Below, piece by piece: positions 1 to 6,056 of a stretch of 10,312 nt of DNA. The notes beneath the pieces were generated by a model. It was given only the letters and a program-made list of their open reading frames with translations. It made no database searches and was not told the origin of the DNA. How positions within the stretch are numbered: the first letter of the stretch is position 1; each line of letters starts with the position of its first letter. The DNA comes from an uncultured Clostridia bacterium (lineage in GTDB: Bacteria > Bacillota > Clostridia > Christensenellales > Borkfalkiaceae): contig CAUHGY010000067.1 in the NCBI GenBank assembly GCA_959605945.1, positions 1 through 10,312 on the forward strand. Direction: 5' to 3'. The position numbers and the translations under genes are program-made.

Positions 1-120
1 CGCAATTATAAAACCGAGTACCTGCGGAAGCCCGAGTTTACGCATGAGTATGCCTATCAATTTGGTCGACAGCAATATTACTGCAAGCTGAAATAAAAAA
101 TCAACTACCTGAATGTCCAT
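1..120 (-). CDS. Cation:proton antiporter (CPA2/KefB-like), N-terminal fragment
   Basis: The minus strand from 120 down to the window edge encodes 40 residues beginning MDIQVVDFLFQLAVILLSTK; the rest lies outside the window. The fragment is a hydrophobic first helix followed by a stretch containing MRKLGLPQVLGFIIA. A helix followed by RxLGLPxVLGxIxAG is the usual N-terminus of monovalent cation:proton antiporters of the CPA2 (KefB/NhaS-like) family, which exchange Na+ or K+ for H+ across the plasma membrane. The start ATG (118-120) has an AGGTGAA-like ribosome site just upstream (minus-strand reading), and a stop-free frame runs to the edge. It lies 113 bases downstream of the DUF624-like gene on the same strand, with a hairpin between them. 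The family call rests on only 40 residues, so the transported ion cannot be given. Confidence 0.72.
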   Translation of the reverse strand, partial: MDIQVVDFLFQLAVILLSTKLIGILMRKLGLPQVLGFIIA

Positions 121-178
121 AAATTCACCTGTCCTGACTTAAAATTCTCAATCTTTCCCCCGCTATCGCATTTACTAA

Positions 179-214
179 ACAAGACGCCAAAAAGCACTGC
201 TTTCGACGCCTTGT
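179..214 (-). terminator. Hairpin between the DUF624-like gene and the antiporter, probable terminator
   Basis: Read on the minus strand, arms beginning ACAAGGCGTCGAAAGC and ending in GCTTTTTGGCGTCTTGT fold into a stem of about 16 bp with a 3-base AGT loop. Several pairs are G-U wobbles that work only in minus-strand RNA; the plus-strand copy would have A-C mismatches. This suggests the hairpin acts in transcripts of the DUF624-like gene, which ends 20 bases upstream. The tail after the stem (TTAGTAAATG) is a poor U-tract, so termination may be inefficient or the hairpin may act as an mRNA stabiliser. Confidence 0.5.
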
Positions 215-233
215 CAGACCGGTAAAAATTTAA

Positions 234-1508
234 TTACTTGTCCTTTTTCTTTCTTTTACTCAGTTCTTTTTTAGCTTTTTCGATACGTTTTTCGCGTTCT
301 TCTTTTTCCTTTTCAAGCGCCTTTTCCTCTTCTGTGGGCTGGAATTCCGGATCGTTCTTGTGCTCTTCGATATACCTTTCGTTATCTTCGTAAAGTTTTC
401 TGCGGCTTTCATTCAGTTTTTCGATGTCGGCTCTGTTGAATGAAGCGGGCAGTTCAGCCAGTTGCAACTCGTCGTCGGTTATGGGTTTTATCGGTTTGGA
501 ATTTAATGAAGAGCGAGTTGTCATCGCAAGCTGTTCTCTGTATTTTTTCAATGCTCCCGAATCGCTTTCCTTTATCTTTTCGTAAATACCTCTGTTCTTC
601 TGCGCCCCCGGCACTTTATCGTTGACGAATTTGTCATACGCCCACTGGCAAAAATCCGTCCATACAAGAAGCATCAGCGAAAAGCCGAATAGAATTACCA
701 GAATATAACCTATCGTCGAGAAAAAACTTCCGAGCAATATCAGCGCAAAAGGCAACAATCCCAATACCAGAAAAAATATGTTCTGCGGGAAAAGCCCCAA
801 AGTAAACAAAATCGAATTTTTGACGAGCGCGAAAAATTTAAGCTTATATGTGACGCACATGGTGATCATGTGGCATGTCATTATGAAAAAGAATGTCATA
901 AAGACATATGTGATGATCTTCGATACTATCATAAGCCATCTCGCTGCGGCACCCGTGGCAAGCATCTGATCGGCAAGCGCAAGGGAGATCTGCAATATAT
1001 AGAAAAGCAGTGAAAACAGAAGCGCCAATATCATCAGCTGCGCAAAATTCTGTTTGACGCCGCGCCAGAAATCGTTGGCGACGAAAATGCCTTCCGTCCA
1101 CACCATATTCCTTATGACGTACGCCGCGCCAGAAAGCCCCAGCGCCGCTATAATCAGCGCGATGGGCATGAAAAGATATATCATGACATTTACATTGACA
1201 ATGATCTGCTCCGGAAAGCCGACGAGAGAGGGCAGCGCCTGATACCCCACTCCGAAACACTGCGAAAAAGGACATGCCGCACCGTAACCCGCTATAAGCG
1301 ACGAACGCAAAAAGAACAGCACAAAGAGCGGAATGAAAAACACCAGCGTCAGAAGATTGACTATAACCAGTTTCCAAAATCTGCCTTTGAATATATCCCA
1401 GAACAATTCCCAGCGGTTAGACGGAAGCGACGCTCTCGCGTAGCCTTCGGATTTCTCCGAACCCATTATAAGCCTGTTTATCAGACCGCCTTTTTTCTTT
1501 TCAGCCAT
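234..1508 (-). CDS. DUF624/YesL-like polytopic membrane protein with charged C-terminal tail
   Basis: A 424-residue protein starting MAEKKKGGLINRLIMGSE. Residues 32-55 (RWELFWDIFKGRFWKLVIVN followed by LLTL) and the later block around 125-160 (LSGAAYVIRNMVWTEGIF then DFWRGVKQNF) resemble the DUF624/YesL family of Firmicutes, whose members often lie near ABC sugar transporters and have no established biochemistry. Six or so hydrophobic segments occur at roughly 47-67, 105-130, 155-178, 191-220, 232-256 and 262-285. From about 290 to 424 the protein is hydrophilic and ends in a Lys/Glu-rich, probably helical stretch, about 135 residues that are unusual for this family and presumably cytoplasmic. 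The frame is open upstream to 1592, but I chose the ATG at 1506-1508: it has a GGAG site 8 bases upstream, and the longer form would overlap the likely promoter at 1565-1592. Function unknown. Confidence 0.75.
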   Translation of the reverse strand: MAEKKKGGLINRLIMGSEKSEGYARASLPSNRWELFWDIFKGRFWKLVIVNLLTLVFFIPLFVLFFLRSSLIAGYGAACPFSQCFGVGYQALPSLVGFPEQIIVNVNVMIYLFMPIALIIAALGLSGAAYVIRNMVWTEGIFVANDFWRGVKQNFAQLMILALLFSLLFYILQISLALADQMLATGAAARWLMIVSKIITYVFMTFFFIMTCHMITMCVTYKLKFFALVKNSILFTLGLFPQNIFFLVLGLLPFALILLGSFFSTIGYILVILFGFSLMLLVWTDFCQWAYDKFVNDKVPGAQKNRGIYEKIKESDSGALKKYREQLAMTTRSSLNSKPIKPITDDELQLAELPASFNRADIEKLNESRRKLYEDNERYIEEHKNDPEFQPTEEEKALEKEKEEREKRIEKAKKELSKRKKKDK

Positions 1509-1564
1509 TTTATTCTCCGATGCAAGGGTACGTACAGTGAACCCATTTTTCAAGTATATGTTAT

Positions 1565-1592
1565 AGTATACCACATAGTTTAATAAAATCAA
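1565..1592 (-). promoter_or_regulatory. Predicted sigma-A promoter of the DUF624-like gene
   Basis: On the minus strand TTGATT (1587-1592) and TATACT (1565-1570) are separated by 16 bases. Transcription would start near 1558, giving a leader of about 50 bases before the ATG at 1508. Its position argues against the longer upstream start codon. Inferred from sequence alone. Confidence 0.55.
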
Positions 1593-1632
1593 ATATTTTG
1601 AGCATAAAAATGCGCGTTTACATAAAAAAAAC

Positions 1633-1661
1633 TTTACTTTTACAAAAGCATTTGCTATATT
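1633..1661 (+). promoter_or_regulatory. Predicted promoter of the asd-dapA-dapB-yggS-sepF operon
   Basis: TTTACT (1633-1638) and TATATT (1656-1661) are 17 bases apart in an A/T-rich stretch; an overlapping alternative is TTTACA (1639-1644) with TATATC (1661-1666). Either start leaves a leader of only about 35-40 bases, too short for a lysine riboswitch or T-box. The region is shared with the divergent DUF624-like gene. Confidence 0.45.
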
Positions 1662-1686
1662 ATATCTGTATTAACATATATTTTAC

Positions 1687-1692
1687 AAGGAG
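1687..1692 (+). promoter_or_regulatory. Ribosome binding site of asd
   Basis: AAGGAG lies 12 bases before the ATG at 1705, a longer spacing than the 7-10 seen for most other genes in this window. No other in-frame ATG lies near it, so the start stands. Confidence 0.6.
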
Positions 1693-1704
1693 CAAAGCAA
1701 CATC

Positions 1705-2736
1705 ATGAAAAAATACAACGTGGCCGTAGTCGGCGCGACCGGAATGGTCGGAAGAAAGTTTTTGGAAGTGCTTTCAGAAAGAAACCTTCCGGTAGAAAAC
1801 TATTATCTTTTCGCATCGGCAAAATCGGCGGGAAAAGAGCTCGGTTTTATGGGTAAAACATACAAAATAATCGAATTGAAAGAATCCAACATAACCGATA
1901 AAAAAATAGATATAGCGCTCTTTTCCGCAGGCGGCGACGTAAGCAAACAGTTTGCGCCCGTATTCGCAAAACACGGCGCTCTCGTTATAGACAACTCCAA
2001 CGCCTGGCGACGCGACGTCAACGTGCCGCTTGTCGTTCCCGAATGCAACGCGGAAGACATAAAACGGCACAAAAACATAATTGCAAACCCCAACTGCTCC
2101 ACAATTCAGGCGGTGGTTGCATTAAAGCCGCTTCACGACGCTTTTAAAATAAAACGCGTCGTATATTCCACCTATCAGGCGGTTTCGGGTGCGGGCGTCA
2201 AAGGTTACGACGATCTTAAGAACGGCATCGAAGGAAAGGCTCCGCAGAAATTTCCTTATCCCATCTTCGGCAATTGTCTGCCCCACATCGACGTTTTTCT
2301 GGACAACGGATATACGAAAGAGGAAGACAAAATGGTCTTTGAAACCAAAAAAATTCTCGGCGACTGGGACCTGAAAGTCACCGCCACATGCGTGCGCGTT
2401 CCCGTATACTACGGCCACAGCGAATCTGTAAACGTAGAATTCGAAAAACCGTGCACCGTCGAAGAAGTAAGAAAGGTGCTTGAAAATGCGGAAGGGGTTA
2501 TCGTTCAGGACGATGTTTCTAAACTTCTCTACCCCATGGCGATAACGGCGGAAAATAAAAACGAAGTATTCGTGGGCAGAATAAGAAAGGACGATACCGT
2601 AGCAAGCGGCATTAATCTTTGGATCGTTGCCGACAACATAAGAAAAGGCGCAGCAACCAACGCCGTTCAGATTGCCGAAAAAGCGATAGAACTCGACGCG
2701 GTCAAGGATCAGTATAACGGTTGGCTTAAAAATTAA
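1705..2736 (+). CDS. asd: Aspartate-semialdehyde dehydrogenase
   Basis: The 343-residue protein reduces aspartyl-4-phosphate to L-aspartate-4-semialdehyde with NADPH, the branch-point step towards lysine/diaminopimelate and threonine/methionine. The N-terminal Rossmann motif GATGMVGRKF lies at about 10-19. FSAGGDVSK (73-81) and IDNSNAWR (95-102) follow. The active-site segment NPNCST (128-133) carries the catalytic cysteine, Cys131. TYQAVSGAG (156-164) supplies the conserved Gln158, and RVPVYYGHSE (231-240) supplies the substrate-binding Arg231 and catalytic His238. Length and motif order are normal for bacterial Asd, with no missing key residue. It opens a five-gene run; dapA follows after 17 bases, so the aldehyde product is passed to the next enzyme of the same operon. 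The cytosolic role and homodimeric or tetrameric state are known for the family, not read here. Confidence 0.96.
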   Translation: MKKYNVAVVGATGMVGRKFLEVLSERNLPVENYYLFASAKSAGKELGFMGKTYKIIELKESNITDKKIDIALFSAGGDVSKQFAPVFAKHGALVIDNSNAWRRDVNVPLVVPECNAEDIKRHKNIIANPNCSTIQAVVALKPLHDAFKIKRVVYSTYQAVSGAGVKGYDDLKNGIEGKAPQKFPYPIFGNCLPHIDVFLDNGYTKEEDKMVFETKKILGDWDLKVTATCVRVPVYYGHSESVNVEFEKPCTVEEVRKVLENAEGVIVQDDVSKLLYPMAITAENKNEVFVGRIRKDDTVASGINLWIVADNIRKGAATNAVQIAEKAIELDAVKDQYNGWLKN

Positions 2737-2753
2737 ATCTGACAGGAGAATAT

Positions 2754-3647
2754 ATGAATAAAACTATTTTCAGGGGAACGTGCACGGCGGCGATAACGCC
2801 GTTCAACGGCGATGGCGTGGATTTCGAAGCGCTCGCAAGGCAGATCGAATATCAGATAGAAAACGGAATAGACGCGCTCTGCATTCTCGGAACTACGGGA
2901 GAAGCACCCACTGTTTCTGACAGCGAATACGACGCTATAGCCAAATTCGCATACGATAAGATTGCGGGTCGTGTCAAATTCATTCTCGGCTCGGGAAGCA
3001 ACTGCACCAAAAAAGCGATCGAAAAAAGCCGCCTTGCAGAAAAAATCGGCGCGGACGGCCTTCTTGTCGTCACCCCCTACTACAACAAATGCACGCAGAA
3101 AGGTCTTGTAAAATACTATAACGAAATATGTGACAATGTAAATATTCCCGTTCTCTGCTATAACGTTCCCGCGCGTACAGGCGTCAATATTCTGCCGCAG
3201 ACCATGGCGGAAATTGCGGAACATAAAAACATCGGCGGCATCAAGGAAGCGTGCGGAAATATGGAACAGATCTGTGAAACCGCTCGGCTCATCCGCGGAA
3301 AAACCGCGCTTTATTCGGGTGACGACAATCTCAATCTCGCCATGCTTTCGATAGGTTCAATGGGGCTTATATCGGTCGCATCGAACATTGCGCCCAAAGA
3401 AGTTTCTATGGTCGCAAAATTATATTTCGAAGGAAAAAACCGCGAAGCCACCGAATTGCAGGAAAGGCTTCTTCCGCTTATCGACCAGATGTTTACGGAA
3501 GTCAACCCCATACCCGTCAAAAAGGCGGCGGAGCTTATCGGTCTCGGCGGCGGAAGGGTGAGAGCGCCCCTTACAGAGCTTGAACCGCAGCACACCGAAA
3601 CTTTGATCAAAGTGTTGAAAGATTTCGGTTTCCGGATAAAAAATTAA
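2754..3647 (+). CDS. dapA: 4-hydroxy-tetrahydrodipicolinate synthase
   Basis: The 297-residue TIM-barrel enzyme condenses pyruvate with aspartate semialdehyde, the first committed step to diaminopimelate and lysine. Visible signatures are GTTGE (46-50, Thr47/Thr48), GSGSN (79-83), TPYYNK (107-112), YNVPARTG (136-143, catalytic Tyr136 and carboxylate-binding Arg141) and GGIKEA (161-166), where Lys164 should form the Schiff base with pyruvate. SGDD (188-191) and NPIPVK (251-256) also match the family. AGGAG at 2744-2748 sits 5 bases before the ATG. It lies 17 bases after asd and 13 before dapB, so translation of the three genes is probably linked. Family members are often inhibited by lysine; I cannot judge that from this sequence. 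Length and active site are complete. Confidence 0.96.
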   Translation: MNKTIFRGTCTAAITPFNGDGVDFEALARQIEYQIENGIDALCILGTTGEAPTVSDSEYDAIAKFAYDKIAGRVKFILGSGSNCTKKAIEKSRLAEKIGADGLLVVTPYYNKCTQKGLVKYYNEICDNVNIPVLCYNVPARTGVNILPQTMAEIAEHKNIGGIKEACGNMEQICETARLIRGKTALYSGDDNLNLAMLSIGSMGLISVASNIAPKEVSMVAKLYFEGKNREATELQERLLPLIDQMFTEVNPIPVKKAAELIGLGGGRVRAPLTELEPQHTETLIKVLKDFGFRIKN

Positions 3648-3660
3648 AGGAAGTACTTGT

Positions 3661-4407
3661 ATGATAAAGATTTTGATCAGCGGAGCTCTCGGAAGAATGG
3701 GCAGAAAAGTTTACGAGGCGTGCTGCGCGGACAGGAACGTTACCGCCTTATGCGGAGTCGACGTTGCAGCCGCCCGCAACGGTGATTTCCCCGTTTACGC
3801 ATCTTTCGGAGACGTTAGCGAAAAACCCGACGTTATAATCGATTTTTCCTCCCCCGCGGCCTTAGATAATATTCTCGCTTACGCCGTAAAAAACAACATT
3901 CCCGCCGTACTTTGCGCAACAGGCTATACAAACGAGCAAATTGATAAAATCCAAAAGGCGAGCGAAAAAACAGCTTTATTCCGTTCCGCAAATATGTCGC
4001 TGGGCGTTAACGTATTGCTGAATCTCGTCAGAAAAGCGGCTAAACTGCTAAACGGGTACGACATTGAAATCATAGAAAAACATCACAACAAAAAAGTTGA
4101 CGCACCGAGCGGCACGGCACTTATGCTCGCAGATGCCGTCAAAGAAGAGCTGCCCGAAAAATTCTATATATACGGCAGAGAAGGAAAACCCGGCCCCAGA
4201 AACAAAGACGAAATTTGTCTGCACGCCGTGCGCGGCGGCAATATCGTCGGCGAACACGAAGTGCTTTTTGCGGGGACTAATGAAACGCTCACTCTCTCCC
4301 ACAGCGCGGCCGACAGAAGCGTTTTCGCAGAAGGGGCGCTTAAAGCCGCGGTTTTTATCTCTGATAAACCTGCGGGGCTTTACAGCATGAAAGATATTGT
4401 GGAATAA
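3661..4407 (+). CDS. dapB: 4-hydroxy-tetrahydrodipicolinate reductase
   Basis: The 248-residue enzyme reduces the DapA product to tetrahydrodipicolinate with NAD(P)H. The dinucleotide-binding loop GALGRMG is at 8-14 and DFSSP at 61-65. CATGYT (85-90) is the nicotinamide-contacting segment. EKHHNKKVDAPSGTA (139-153) is the diagnostic motif, with catalytic His141 and Lys145 and dipicolinate-binding residues. RGGNIVGEHEV (191-201) is the conserved C-terminal block. The ribosome site AAAGGAAG (3646-3653) overlaps the dapA stop codon, and only 3 bases separate dapB from the following gene. The later steps of the diaminopimelate pathway (dapL, or the acylated route) are not encoded in the window, so which branch the organism uses is unknown. 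Confidence 0.96.
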   Translation: MIKILISGALGRMGRKVYEACCADRNVTALCGVDVAAARNGDFPVYASFGDVSEKPDVIIDFSSPAALDNILAYAVKNNIPAVLCATGYTNEQIDKIQKASEKTALFRSANMSLGVNVLLNLVRKAAKLLNGYDIEIIEKHHNKKVDAPSGTALMLADAVKEELPEKFYIYGREGKPGPRNKDEICLHAVRGGNIVGEHEVLFAGTNETLTLSHSAADRSVFAEGALKAAVFISDKPAGLYSMKDIVE

Positions 4408-4410
4408 GTT

Positions 4411-5082
4411 ATGTCTCTTGAACGTTCTCTCGCAAAAATTCTCTCCGACATAAGCGGCGGAAACAATCTCGGCGAAAAAATAACTCTCGTCGGCGCGACA
4501 AAAACAATCGACGCCGATACCGTTAACCGCGCCATAAAACTGGGTCTGCCCGCCGTCGCCGAAAATAAAGTGCAGGAATTCAGGGACAAAAATCCCCTGC
4601 TCGTCGGCGCGGAAAGACACTTTATAGGACATTTACAGACGAATAAAGTAAAGTATATTGTCGGCAAAGTCAGTCTCATTCATTCGGTAGACAGCGTTCG
4701 TCTCGGCGCGGCAATATCGGCAGAATGTTTGAAGAAAAACATAGTTCAAAATATACTTGCGGAAATCAACGTCGGCGGCGAACTTTCAAAAAGCGGCTTT
4801 GCTTTCGAAGAAGCGGAAAAAGGCGTCAGAGAACTATCGCAACTTGACAACCTGCGCGTCAAAGGGCTTATGGCAATGTTCCCTGCAGGGGCTTCCGAAA
4901 ACGAAGTTGCGGAGCTTTGCCGTAAAATGCGCGCTCTTTACGATAAGCTGAAAGAAGACTATCCTTTCGAACATCTTTCAATGGGCATGAGCGCAGATTA
5001 TATGATTGCCATAAAAAACGGCAGCAATATGATACGCATAGGAAGCGGTATTTTCGGAAAAAGAAATTACGAGGTAAAATAA
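4411..5082 (+). CDS. YggS/PLPBP-family pyridoxal-phosphate-binding protein
   Basis: A 223-residue single-domain alanine-racemase-N-type barrel. The early strand LVGATK (27-32) carries the likely PLP-binding lysine, Lys31. Also seen are ENKVQEF (51-57), HFIGHLQTNKVKYI (70-83), a SKSGF segment (126-130), GLMAM (152-156) and SMGMSADYMIAI (190-201), then IRIGSGIFG (208-216), which binds the phosphate in family structures. Family members hold PLP but have no demonstrated catalytic activity; they act in vitamin B6 and amino-acid homeostasis. It starts 3 bases after dapB and ends 1 base before sepF, so translational coupling is very likely. In Firmicutes this gene typically precedes sepF in the division cluster, so the pair appears to have been placed behind dapB. 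The weak GGAA site before the ATG also suggests coupling. Confidence 0.93.
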   Translation: MSLERSLAKILSDISGGNNLGEKITLVGATKTIDADTVNRAIKLGLPAVAENKVQEFRDKNPLLVGAERHFIGHLQTNKVKYIVGKVSLIHSVDSVRLGAAISAECLKKNIVQNILAEINVGGELSKSGFAFEEAEKGVRELSQLDNLRVKGLMAMFPAGASENEVAELCRKMRALYDKLKEDYPFEHLSMGMSADYMIAIKNGSNMIRIGSGIFGKRNYEVK

Positions 5083-5083
5083 T

Positions 5084-5416
5084 ATGGGCGTTTTCGACCT
5101 TTTCGGCAGAGATCCGAAACAAAAAAGCGAACAAAGATCCGTCGAGCAGGGGCTGCGCGCGAATGTTCGCCAAAACGACGGCGCAAAAGGACCCGTATCG
5201 GTGTTCAGCCCCACGTCTTATGCCGACGTGGAGCACATTATCGACGCAATAAAAAAAGGCAAAACGGCAATAGTGCATCTGACCGAACTGAAAACAGAAA
5301 CCGCAATCCGCGTTCTCGATATGCTTTCGGGGGCAATTTATGCTCTGGACGGCGGCGTATACGAAATGCAGAAAAATATTTTTATGTTCAGTCCGACCGG
5401 CGTGGAAGTAAACTGA
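5084..5416 (+). CDS. sepF: Cell division protein SepF
   Basis: The 110-residue protein begins MGVFDLFG, a short amphipathic stretch of the kind that anchors SepF to the membrane. A linker of about 25 polar residues follows, then the SepF core from about residue 38 (VSVFSPTSYADVEHIIDAIK) through VHLTELKTETAIRVLDMLSGAIYALDG to the C-terminal strand FMFSPTGVEV. SepF polymerises and tethers FtsZ to the membrane at the division site in Gram-positive bacteria, in place of or beside FtsA. The protein is shorter than the B. subtilis version (about 150 residues), mainly because of a shorter linker; the folded core looks complete. It is the last gene of the operon and starts one base after the YggS stop codon. 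The yggT, ylmH and divIVA genes that often follow are absent here; non-coding DNA begins immediately. Confidence 0.93.
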   Translation: MGVFDLFGRDPKQKSEQRSVEQGLRANVRQNDGAKGPVSVFSPTSYADVEHIIDAIKKGKTAIVHLTELKTETAIRVLDMLSGAIYALDGGVYEMQKNIFMFSPTGVEVN

Positions 5417-5436
5417 CGCCGACTAAAGAAGGCGTC
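5415..5436 (+). terminator. Weak hairpin at the end of sepF
   Basis: GACGCC (5415-5420) and GGCGTC (5431-5436) form a 6-bp stem around a 10-base loop, starting inside the sepF stop codon. The following bases TCTTCCCCTATT are only partly T-rich, so it is a marginal terminator. Stronger hairpins lie further downstream at 5658-5690 and 5720-5752. Confidence 0.35.
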
Positions 5437-5657
5437 TCTTCCCCTATTCGGCGGCTACAACCGACTTTTACCGACATAAACACTGCACGGCAGAACGTTC
5501 CGCGAAATATTGCCGCTAACGGAGCAATATTCAAAAACAGCGCGACATAAAGTTTCGCGGATAAATGTTACTGACGGCAGATTATCGGCATTTTTCAATT
5601 CTCACGTCGAAAATATAAAACCATCACTCAGGCAATATAAAAAGCTTTTATAAACCC

Positions 5658-5690
5658 GAAATTGCGGCGAAAAACTTTCGCCGCAATTTC
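5658..5690. terminator. Perfect 15-bp hairpin, probable (bidirectional) terminator
   Basis: GAAATTGCGGCGAAA (5658-5672) is exactly complementary to TTTCGCCGCAATTTC (5676-5690), leaving a three-base AAC loop. The GC core is flanked by A-rich and T-rich arms, and TTATATGATTT follows on the plus strand. This is the best terminator candidate for the asd-sepF operon, although it lies about 240 bases after sepF. The A/T-rich repeat at 5636-5652 lies directly before it. Confidence 0.55.
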
Positions 5691-5719
5691 TTATATGATT
5701 TACTATAATATACCGATTT

Positions 5720-5752
5720 AAAATCCAATGCTGCGCCGCATACGGATTTTTT
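5720..5752 (+). terminator. Terminator-like hairpin with T-tract
   Basis: AAAATCC (5720-5726) pairs with GGATTTT (5744-5750), and inside it ATGC (5728-5731) pairs with GCAT (5738-5741) around the loop TGCGCC. The right arm runs into a total of six T residues. On the plus strand this has the form of an intrinsic terminator, possibly a second one for the same operon or the end of a small transcript. Confidence 0.4.
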
Positions 5753-5834
5753 CCGGTCTGTTTATCAATTCGCTCAAATCTTGCGCGCTTGATAGACCGC
5801 AAAATTAACTGTCAAAAATATTATGCGCCGAGCT

Positions 5835-5863
5835 TTGACAGAATTATTATTTCAAAATATAAA
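5835..5863 (+). promoter_or_regulatory. Near-consensus sigma-A promoter with no obvious gene behind it
   Basis: TTGACA (5835-5840) and TATAAA (5858-5863) are separated by exactly 17 bases. The -35 box forms half of the inverted repeat CTGTCAAA/TTTGACAG (5809-5841), which could be an operator. A transcript would start near 5870 and run rightwards into the 3' end of the convergent permease gene, so any product would be a small or antisense RNA. A match of this quality in A/T-rich DNA can arise by chance. Confidence 0.45.
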
Positions 5864-6056
5864 TCTGTCCGCTCACCGTTAAAGTTACAAAAAGCAACGG
5901 GATAAAACCGATATATCGGGCAGAATAAAAATTCGTTCGGGCCGGGTGCAAAAAATCATCCAGCATGCCGAAAAGCTGACCGTAAACTGCTTTACGGAAC
6001 AAAAGCGGCTACCCGCGCATGCATCGGGAAAAAACGGTTTTAATGCGCACGCTCTT

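Larger units (their letters stand above)
5417..6056. other. 640-base non-coding region between convergent genes, rich in inverted repeats
   Basis: I find no credible gene here; the short open frames have no ribosome sites and resemble nothing I know. It is full of inverted repeats: TCCGCGAAA/TTTCGCGGA (5499-5507 with 5553-5561) around AATATTGC/GCAATATT (5506-5513 with 5524-5531); TATAAAA/TTTTATA (5636-5652); the 15-bp stem at 5658-5690; AAAATCC/GGATTTT (5720-5750); CGGTCT..TATCAA with TTGATAGACCG (5754-5799); CTGTCAAA/TTTGACAG (5809-5841); CCGTT/AACGG (5876-5900); the palindrome CCGATATATCGG (5908-5919); and CCGTAAA/TTTACGG with a CTGC loop (5980-5997). Some are probably terminators for the sepF operon or the permease. 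It could also hold an unrecognised structured RNA. Confidence 0.6.

Noticed and set aside
844..1377. 177-residue minus-strand frame inside the DUF624-like gene
   Set aside because: It is a shifted reading of the same strand; the chosen frame gives a coherent membrane protein, while this one is rich in Cys, His and Arg without pattern.
1509..1592. N-terminal extension of the DUF624-like protein by 28 residues
   Set aside because: The extension overlaps a TTGATT-16-TATACT promoter, and the inner ATG at 1508 has a good GGAG site.
1509..1704. Lysine riboswitch or T-box upstream of asd
   Set aside because: The likely promoter leaves a leader of only about 40 bases, with no aptamer motifs or terminator hairpin.
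5602..5802. 66-residue minus-strand open frame in the intergenic region
   Set aside because: It reads through the 15-bp hairpin at 5658-5690 and has no ribosome site or recognisable motif.
5417..6056. tRNA, tmRNA, RNase P RNA or CRISPR array in the large gap
   Set aside because: I found no cloverleaf with a TTCGA-type arm, no known conserved RNA blocks and no regularly spaced direct repeats.
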